Below, one piece after another: positions 15,656 to 20,953 of a DNA stretch of 20,953 bases (within the stretch, counting starts at the first letter, position 1; each line of letters begins with the position of its first letter). The notes beneath the pieces are model-generated. The model was given only the letters and a program-made list of their open reading frames with translations. It made no database searches and was not told the DNA's origin. The stretch covers positions 1-20,953 of the forward strand of contig CAZOPT010000015.1 of the NCBI GenBank assembly GCA_964582055.1, read 5' to 3'. The stretch comes from JBKSMP01 sp964582055 (lineage in GTDB: Bacteria; Verrucomicrobiota; Verrucomicrobiia; Opitutales; UBA9783). The translations under genes were made by a program, and so were the position numbers.

Positions 15656-16941
15656 ATGTATAGCAAAATTTTTTTATCTCCTCCTGACGTAGATGGTAAT
15701 GAACTTCAATACATTCAAGATGCATTTCGTTCCAATTATATTGCCCCATTAGGTCCTGCAACTGAAGCTTTTGAAAAAGCACTTTCAGNNNNNNNNNNNN
15801 NNNNNNNNNNNNNNNNNNNNNNNNNNNNNNNNNNNNNNNNNNNNNNNNNNNNNNNNNNNNNNNNNNNNNNNNNNNNNNNNNNNNNNNNAATTATATTGCC
15901 CCATTAGGTCCTGCAACTGAAGCTTTTGAAAAAGCACTTTCAGAATACACTGAAATTCCATATTGTTTGGTAACGAGTAGTTGTACAGCAGCTTTGCATT
16001 TATCATTAAAATGTTTAAATATTTTACCGGGAGACATCGTTATAGCATCAGATTTAACATTTATAGCCAGTTTATCTAATGCTTATCACATGGGGGCCGA
16101 ACTTCGTTTTATTGACTGTTCTAGTGCAACATGGAATATGGATCCTTTTTTACTAGACCAAGCCATTAAGGATTGTCAAAAGGAAAATAAGTTACCAAAA
16201 GCAGTAATCGTAACAGATCTTTATGGGCAATGTGCTGATTATGATGCACTAAAAGGGATTTGTGATCCATTAGGAATTCCATTAATCATAGATTCTGCAG
16301 AAGCCTTAGGATCTACTTATAAGACTCGCCATGCTGGTTATTCTGGAATTGCATGTACTTTGTCTTTTAATGGCAATAAAATCATTACAACATCTGGTGG
16401 TGGCGCATTGCTTTCTCATGATAAAGAATTTATCGATCATGCTCGGAAATTATCAACTCAAGCTCGAGAGTCAGTTCCGTACTACGAACATAAAGAAATT
16501 GGTTTTAATTATCGCATGAGCAATATCTGTGCGGCCATTGGTTTGGGACAATTAGAAAATATTGATAAAAAACTGAATAAAAAACAAAAAAATTTTGAAA
16601 ATTACAAAAAATTATTAGCTCCTTTGGAAGATAAAATATCTTTTATGCCTGTGGCTAATTATGGCAAATCAAATCATTGGTTAACCGTTATACAAATAAA
16701 TCCAGAAAAAACATCTACAACATGGAAAGAGTTGTGGGAAATTTTAGAAAACCACAACATTGAGTCACGTCCCGTTTGGAAGCCAATGCATTTGCAACCT
16801 GTGTTCAAAAACAATCGTTATTATGGAGGTAAAATCTGCGAAAAGTTGTTTGCTAATGGATTGTGTTTACCTTCAGGGACTCAATTAACCGAAAACCAAC
16901 AAGAATTTATTAGCAAAATAATCATTAGAGAATTGATATGA
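15656..16941 (+). CDS. DegT/DnrJ/EryC1-family sugar aminotransferase, interrupted by an assembly gap
   Basis: These PLP enzymes transfer an amino group to a 4-keto or 3-keto nucleotide sugar. The family pattern is clear: FLSPPDVDGNELQYIQDAF at the start, GPATEAFEKAL, then VTSSCTAALHLSLKCLNI. Asp161 lies in IIDSAEALGS, and the PLP-binding Lys190 in SFNGNKIITTSGGG. A 100-N gap splits the gene. Merging the duplicated 55-bp borders gives one frame of 376 residues, a normal family length, with no missing sequence. The stop overlaps the ATG of the next gene (ATGA), so they are co-translated. The substrate is not determined; PglE-like use of a UDP-4-keto sugar is one option. Confidence 0.93.
15734..15943 (+). 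other. Assembly gap of 100 N with identical 55-bp borders (aminotransferase)
   Basis: The Ns are at 15789-15888. The 55 bases before the gap (15734-15788) are identical to the 55 after it (15889-15943). Collapsing the duplicate exactly restores a full-length aminotransferase, so nothing appears to be missing here. Confidence 0.92.
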
Positions 16942-17639
16942 TTTGGAAAGTTTTTCAAAGAATGCTTGCACTTATAATTTTTATAATTTTAAGTCCTATT
17001 TTATTGACAGTAACTATTTTAGTTTGGGCATATGATGTCAAGAATCCTTTTTATATGCCGTATCGAGTTGGGAGGGGTGGAAAATTATTTCGAATGATTA
17101 AGTTAAGGTCTATGATATATAAAGCTGATGCAATAAATATAGTTGCAACCGCAGCGAATGATAAAAGAATTACACCTATTGGAAAATTTATAAGAACTTT
17201 AAAATTGGATGAGTTTTTTCAACTTATAAACGTAATCAAAGGTGATATTTTACTGATTGGTCCTAGGCCTCAATTAATATCTGAGTACAAAAGTTTTACA
17301 GAAAATGAAAAACATATTGTTGATGTTAGTCCGGGTATATCAGATTTTGCATCTTTATTTTTGTCGAAAATGGAAAATTTTTTAGCTGGTCATGAAGATC
17401 CTTATGAAGCTTATTTTACTCAGTGTCGTCCAATTAAATCTCGTTTAGCGTTATTCTATGTCCGACATAGATCTATTTGGGTAGATACACAATTATTGTT
17501 TTATAATTTTACAAATTTTATTAATCATAAATGGACATTAAGGCATATGGCTAATATGATTGTAAAATTAGGAGATTGTGGAATTCCATATGAAGTTTTA
17601 TGTGGAAAACAAAAAATATTTCCAATGCCTTTACCTTGA
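16938..17639 (+). CDS. Initiating phosphoglycosyltransferase (WcaJ/PglC-type bacterial sugar transferase)
   Basis: This family transfers a sugar-1-phosphate from a UDP-sugar to undecaprenyl phosphate at the inner membrane and so starts a surface glycan. The 233-residue protein has an N-terminal hydrophobic segment (about 9-31). It continues with FRMIKLRSM, the catalytic Asp91-Glu92 in KLDEFFQLINVIKGD, and IGPRPQ. It is the short, PglC-like form without the extra membrane spans of WcaJ. The DEFFQL segment replaces the common DELPQL. The C-terminal half (SPGISDFASL, then ALFYVRHRSIWVDTQLL) fits the family. It is translationally coupled to the aminotransferase. The sequence is even more AT-rich than the flanking housekeeping genes. 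Confidence 0.9.
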   Translation: MIWKVFQRMLALIIFIILSPILLTVTILVWAYDVKNPFYMPYRVGRGGKLFRMIKLRSMIYKADAINIVATAANDKRITPIGKFIRTLKLDEFFQLINVIKGDILLIGPRPQLISEYKSFTENEKHIVDVSPGISDFASLFLSKMENFLAGHEDPYEAYFTQCRPIKSRLALFYVRHRSIWVDTQLLFYNFTNFINHKWTLRHMANMIVKLGDCGIPYEVLCGKQKIFPMPLP

Positions 17640-17689
17640 TTAAAAAAATAATTTACTAAAGTTTTATAAAAGCTTCCTAAGTGATTTTG

Positions 17690-18260
17690 TATCTGTAAAG
17701 GTGATGGGAAAGGTACTAAATTTTCGTAAGACCAATCCTACCATTTGGGCTCTAAAAGAAGCTGAATTGTGTCTTCATCAAAGCGTTTACGGATGCATTT
17801 GGTTGGATTTCCGTCATAGATGGAATGGAGAGAAACGGTAGATGTTGCAACAGATTTTGCGGCAATAATAATGTAACTCCATTGTCGATTACTGCCATAA
17901 TGACAGTATTGTAGCCAATTCAAACGTTATTGCTAACAACCACATCACTTTTTGAAGGAGTGCCTAATGGATTTCCTTTTAAAAACCTTCAGCCTAATTT
18001 CCTTTGAAAATAGAAAATGGATAACTAGAAAGGGTATCAATACAATGATTGGTACCATTATTTTATGTTTTTTATCAGCACATAAAATTTACCATTTTTT
18101 AATTTATCTCCGATGAAATCAAAATAATAAAATGTGTTGTTTTACTCAAAATTTTCAGAATCCTCTGGATCGTTATAATACGTACAATTACTTACTGCGA
18201 TGTTCAGATTCTGGATGGTATATTTCAAGGAAACAAATTTGTAGAAATTGTTTTAGTGAA
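17690..18260 (-). pseudogene. Decayed Vat/CatB-family (xenobiotic) acetyltransferase
   Basis: Read on the - strand, pieces of a hexapeptide acetyltransferase of the Vat/CatB family appear in the right order but in shifting frames. They are SNCTYYNDPEDSENFE, then FDFIGDKLKNGKF, NGTNHCIDTLSSYPFSIF, IGYNTVIM, and IIIAAKSVATSTVSLHSIYD, followed by GNPTKCIRKRFDEDTIQLLL and PKW. At least three stops interrupt it: a TAA after SENFE (about 18142), a TGA in place of Trp before IGYNTV, and a TAG after PKW. There are several frameshifts and a small deletion. Intact members are about 210 residues and acetylate streptogramins, chloramphenicol or unknown acceptors. This copy cannot make that protein. It may once have belonged to the adjacent sugar module or been acquired separately. 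Confidence 0.85.
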
Positions 18261-18291
18261 TGGATTTGATTATAATTCAGAATGTTCTGTA

Positions 18292-18855
18292 TTATAAAGT
18301 TGTCAATTCTTTAGATTTTTCATCTAAGATTTTTTCAACCATTTCTACGAATTTGTCCGTCAATTTTTGGATTTCTTTTTCCAGCTTTTTAACATCGTCT
18401 TCAGAACAAGTTCCCAATTTCTTTTCATTTTTTAAAACTTCCATAGCATCGCGACGGCAACCACGAATAGAAACCTTACCATCTTCGGCCATTCCGCTGG
18501 CGAGCTTTGTAAGTTCTTGACGACGTTCACGACTTAATTCCGGCAATGGACAATGTACGAATTCTCCAAAAATCGTTGCATTAATGCCTAGATTTGCAAG
18601 TAAAATACCTTTTTCAACAGCTTTTAAATTGGATTTATCCCAAGGTTGTACGCGTAAGGTTCGTGCATCTGGTGTTGTAATGGATGCCAAATCGCGCAAT
18701 TTCATATTCGAACCATAAACTTCTACAACCACATTTTCGAGCATTTGTGGAGAGGCTTTACCGGTATGCAAGGTTCCAAATTGGCGTTGCGTATGTTCTA
18801 TGGCCTTTTGCATGCTATCGCTAACTTGATTAAGAAAACGTGTATAATCGATCAT
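18292..18855 (-). CDS. frr: Ribosome recycling factor Frr
   Basis: This 187-residue protein splits post-termination ribosomes together with EF-G. It has the expected two-domain sequence. The first helix leads to HTGKASPQMLENVVVEVYG, followed by LRDLASITTPDARTLRVQPW. The second domain opens with LPELSRERRQELTKLAS, then VSIRGCRRDAMEVLKN, and the protein closes with a long helix. The TGKASP form instead of TGRASP and the ASITTPDAR segment resemble chlamydial and verrucomicrobial proteins. The ATG at 18855 has AAGGA upstream, overlapping the pyrH stop, so the two genes are coupled. Confidence 0.96.
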   Translation of the reverse strand: MIDYTRFLNQVSDSMQKAIEHTQRQFGTLHTGKASPQMLENVVVEVYGSNMKLRDLASITTPDARTLRVQPWDKSNLKAVEKGILLANLGINATIFGEFVHCPLPELSRERRQELTKLASGMAEDGKVSIRGCRRDAMEVLKNEKKLGTCSEDDVKKLEKEIQKLTDKFVEMVEKILDEKSKELTTL

Positions 18856-18859
18856 AGTA

Positions 18860-19561
18860 TCATTCCTTTATAAAACTTCCTTCGATTTGTTCATGTACTG
18901 CTTTATAAATAGCATTTTCTTTGTTTAAATTAAAGACAAAAATAGGAATTTTTTGCTCTCGACATAAAGTAAAAGCGCAAGCATCCATAACCCCGTAACG
19001 TCCTTCTTCAGCTTCTGTGTAGCTTAATTGATCAAAACGTTGCGCATCGGGATATTTAACAGGATCTTTATCGTAAATACCATCGACTTTGGTACCTTTG
19101 AGTAAAATATCGGCTTGGATTTCGCTAGCTCTTAAGGCTGCTGCTGTATCGGTTGAAAAGAAAGCATGTCCTGTTCCTCCAGCAAACACAATAATCTTGC
19201 CCTGAGATAAATATTTTCGTGCTTGAATGACATCAAATGGTAAAATCTGTGTTCCAAAAGTATTAGCTCCTAAAATAATTGTCGAAATGCCTTTGCTATC
19301 TAAGCAGGCTTGCAAAAATAAGGCATTTACGCAAGTGGCTGCCATACCAATAGTGTCCGCTTGGCAACGATCAAAAGTAAAGGTATTTCTACCGCCTCGA
19401 AAAATATTGCCGCCCCCAACAACAATCCCGATTTCATATTGCTCTTTGTGTAATCGTACAAGCTGTTTGACAATGTTTTCAACAGGCTTAACTTCCCAAA
19501 CATTACCATTACCTTGCAAAAATTCTCCACTTAATTTCAATAGAATTCTTTTTACCTTCAT
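18860..19561 (-). CDS. pyrH: UMP kinase PyrH
   Basis: PyrH phosphorylates UMP to UDP, feeding nucleotide and UDP-sugar synthesis. The 233-residue sequence has the amino acid kinase features: KRILLKLSGEFLQG, IGIVVGGGNIFRGG, DTIGMAATCVNALFLQ, TDTAAALRASEIQADILLKG and TKVDGIYDKDPVK. The segment usually written GGTGNPFFTTDTAAA reads GGTGHAFFSTDTAAA here, an unusual change near the active site. pyrH-frr adjacency is common. The tsf and rpsB genes that often precede them are absent, and an MFS gene occupies that side. Confidence 0.96.
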   Translation of the reverse strand: MKVKRILLKLSGEFLQGNGNVWEVKPVENIVKQLVRLHKEQYEIGIVVGGGNIFRGGRNTFTFDRCQADTIGMAATCVNALFLQACLDSKGISTIILGANTFGTQILPFDVIQARKYLSQGKIIVFAGGTGHAFFSTDTAAALRASEIQADILLKGTKVDGIYDKDPVKYPDAQRFDQLSYTEAEEGRYGVMDACAFTLCREQKIPIFVFNLNKENAIYKAVHEQIEGSFIKE

Positions 19562-19572
19562 GCCATTTTTTA

Positions 19573-19601
19573 TTTTTAAAATACTGATGAGGTGTCGTCA
19601 A
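19573..19601 (-). promoter_or_regulatory. Possible promoter for pyrH-frr
   Basis: On the - strand TTGACG (19596-19601) stands 17 nt from TAAAAA (19573-19578). The first box is close to the sigma70 consensus and the second is moderate. The predicted start would lie only a few bases before the pyrH ATG at 19561. That ATG has no ribosome binding site, so a nearly leaderless message is possible. Confidence 0.35.
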
Positions 19602-19656
19602 GTTTTGTTTAGGAAAATGTATTAGTATTGTATAAATTGGTAGATTTTTCTCTAAC

Positions 19657-20874
19657 TCATCTAGCTAATTTTAAATCTTGTATTTTGGGTTTTCTATAAA
19701 AAATGTACTGCTTAAAGGCGTACAAAACGGTTATCAGCATGATGAAGGATTGGATACTAACGAAGGTTGGTAAAAAACACGTTGTACAGTTAATGACGAT
19801 AGAGAAGAATGCATTCACACCGACTTGGCAAATGGAAATAAACGAACTTGCTGTTCCAATACGATTATTGGGGACGGCGTTTAATGCTTTTTCTTGCATT
19901 AGGGGTCTAAAAAATGAGCCTGCAACATTGTGTAGTAAGATGGGAATTAATAAAAGGAACTTAAAACTTGTAGATGTTTTGTTCCAACAAAAAAGTAGGA
20001 TGATTCCTAGAAATGCACATAATTGGCAGAAGAAAATACGTTTATAAATTTGCTTTTGAGAAAGGTATGTAGTCCATTTTTTGAAAAGCAGAGAGCATGT
20101 AAAGTAGGGAATGATTGGAAGTAATTGGTACATGAGCAAATAACGTAAATCAATGTTGTAGTGGTATACTAATAAGCTAAAATAACTTCCCCAAAGAATG
20201 TAACTCGAAATGGAAAAACAAGCCATGAATGTAGGAATTATGAATTGCCAGTTACTAAAAAGACTTTTTTGTGTGCTTGATGTTGGGGTTCTATTGATTG
20301 CGCTTGGAAGTTCGACGGTTGCTTCTTTAGGTTGAAAAATCAAAAAATACAAAAGAGAAAACAGCGCAATTCCAATGTAGGTTGTGTAAATAAGTCGCCA
20401 AGATAAACAAGTTGAAAAAGCATGTCCCATTAATGGGAGGCAGATAGAGGCTAGAGAGAAAAAAACTTGCTCTGTTGCAATAATAGAAGCGCGACCTTTA
20501 AAGGTAAATAATTGCATTAAAATAACCAGCCCTAATACTTGTCCGCCCCCTAAGCCTAGTCCTTGAATAAATCGAGCAACAATAAACATGGGCATGTTGG
20601 TCGAAATGCAGGCTAAAATGTGACCAATTAAAGCAACGCACAAGGCAATAAAAAGACATTTTTTAGCACTATAACGATCGGCAACGGTTCCTACCAGACA
20701 ACGTACGAAAAAAATCGCGCAAAAATAGACCGATAAAGTCAATTTTAACTGGTATTGTGAACCCAACAAATCTTGATTAATGTACAAAATGCATTGATTA
20801 TAAACAGCATTATGGGTCGTGTTAAGCGCACCAATTAATAACAATAAGTAAAATAAAAATTGTGTTGTTTTCAT
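19657..20874 (-). CDS. Major facilitator superfamily transporter
   Basis: This 405-residue protein is strongly hydrophobic throughout, with about 12 predicted membrane spans. The loop between spans 2 and 3 holds an MFS motif A variant (GTVADRYSAKK). The fourth span contains ARFIQGLGLGGGQVLGLVIL, which resembles drug/proton antiporters of the DHA1 type. A cytoplasmic loop at about 188-208 separates the two halves. Substrate cannot be inferred; host-associated bacteria use such carriers both for efflux and for metabolite uptake. It ends 95 bp before pyrH, on the same strand. Confidence 0.88.
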   Translation of the reverse strand: MKTTQFLFYLLLLIGALNTTHNAVYNQCILYINQDLLGSQYQLKLTLSVYFCAIFFVRCLVGTVADRYSAKKCLFIALCVALIGHILACISTNMPMFIVARFIQGLGLGGGQVLGLVILMQLFTFKGRASIIATEQVFFSLASICLPLMGHAFSTCLSWRLIYTTYIGIALFSLLYFLIFQPKEATVELPSAINRTPTSSTQKSLFSNWQFIIPTFMACFSISSYILWGSYFSLLVYHYNIDLRYLLMYQLLPIIPYFTCSLLFKKWTTYLSQKQIYKRIFFCQLCAFLGIILLFCWNKTSTSFKFLLLIPILLHNVAGSFFRPLMQEKALNAVPNNRIGTASSFISICQVGVNAFFSIVINCTTCFLPTFVSIQSFIMLITVLYAFKQYIFYRKPKIQDLKLAR

Positions 20875-20953
20875 AAAACACTATACTTAATAATAACACT
20901 TTTAAAAAAAAAACAAAGTTTTTTAAGTTGTTTTATTTGATATGCTTTACAAT
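20875..20953. other. AT-rich upstream region of the MFS gene, cut by the window end
   Basis: This short stretch must contain the MFS promoter if the gene is not read from further upstream. It has long A/T runs and an imperfect AT-only inverted repeat (20894-20935). I cannot place promoter boxes with confidence. Confidence 0.35.

Noticed and set aside
15967..16941. Separate shorter aminotransferase gene starting with TTG
   Set aside because: Merging the gap borders joins it in frame to the N-terminal part starting at 15656.
17640..17690. Terminator after the sugar transferase gene
   Set aside because: AAGTTTTATAAAAGCTT is an imperfect short palindrome without a following T run.
20894..20935. 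AT-only inverted repeat resembling a terminator hairpin
   Set aside because: The arms pair imperfectly and contain almost no G-C pairs, so the hairpin would be unstable.
1..20953. CRISPR array, tRNA, rRNA or insertion sequence
   Set aside because: I found no regularly spaced direct repeats outside sctP, no cloverleaf-like sequences and no transposase-like proteins.

Overview
The window is an AT-rich bacterial segment with no RNA genes, transposases or CRISPR arrays that I can see. Three signs point to a host-associated member of the PVC group (Chlamydiota or Verrucomicrobiota and relatives). The SctD protein carries an FHA domain, as chlamydial CdsD does. The type III ATPase resembles chlamydial CdsN. 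The ribosome recycling factor has the chlamydial/verrucomicrobial style (TGKASP and VEVYGS segments). I cannot separate the two phyla without a phylogeny, so this placement is inference.

Region 1 (50-9976, + strand) is a tightly packed type III secretion operon in the order sctD-E-F-G-I-J-K-L-N-O-P-Q-R. Neighbouring genes are separated by 1-9 nt or overlap by 7-14 nt. It encodes both inner-membrane ring proteins (D, J), the needle and inner rod (F, I), the needle co-chaperones (E, G), the sorting platform (K, L, Q), the ATPase with its stalk (N, O), the needle-length regulator (P) and the first export-gate protein (R). The cluster stops after sctR. sctS, T, U, V and the secretin sctC are not in the window.

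Region 2 (9963-14684, - strand) converges on the secretion operon and reads accA, glmM, SNF2-family helicase. accA and glmM overlap by 4 bp, and the helicase starts 4 nt after glmM.

Region 3 (14993-18260) is a small surface-sugar module inserted next to housekeeping genes: a hexapeptide acyltransferase, a DegT-type sugar aminotransferase and an initiating phosphoglycosyltransferase on the + strand. It is followed by a heavily decayed Vat/CatB-family acetyltransferase pseudogene on the - strand.

Region 4 (18292-20874, - strand) holds an MFS transporter, then pyrH and frr, which are 4 nt apart.

Two runs of exactly 100 N (7318-7417 in sctP, 15789-15888 in the aminotransferase) are each bounded by the same 55-bp sequence on both sides. 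Merging the two 55-bp copies and dropping the Ns restores an uninterrupted frame in both genes. The gaps therefore look like assembly joins, not lost sequence or frameshifts. The sctP join falls inside a tandem array of 30-residue repeats in the predicted needle ruler, so its true copy number is open.
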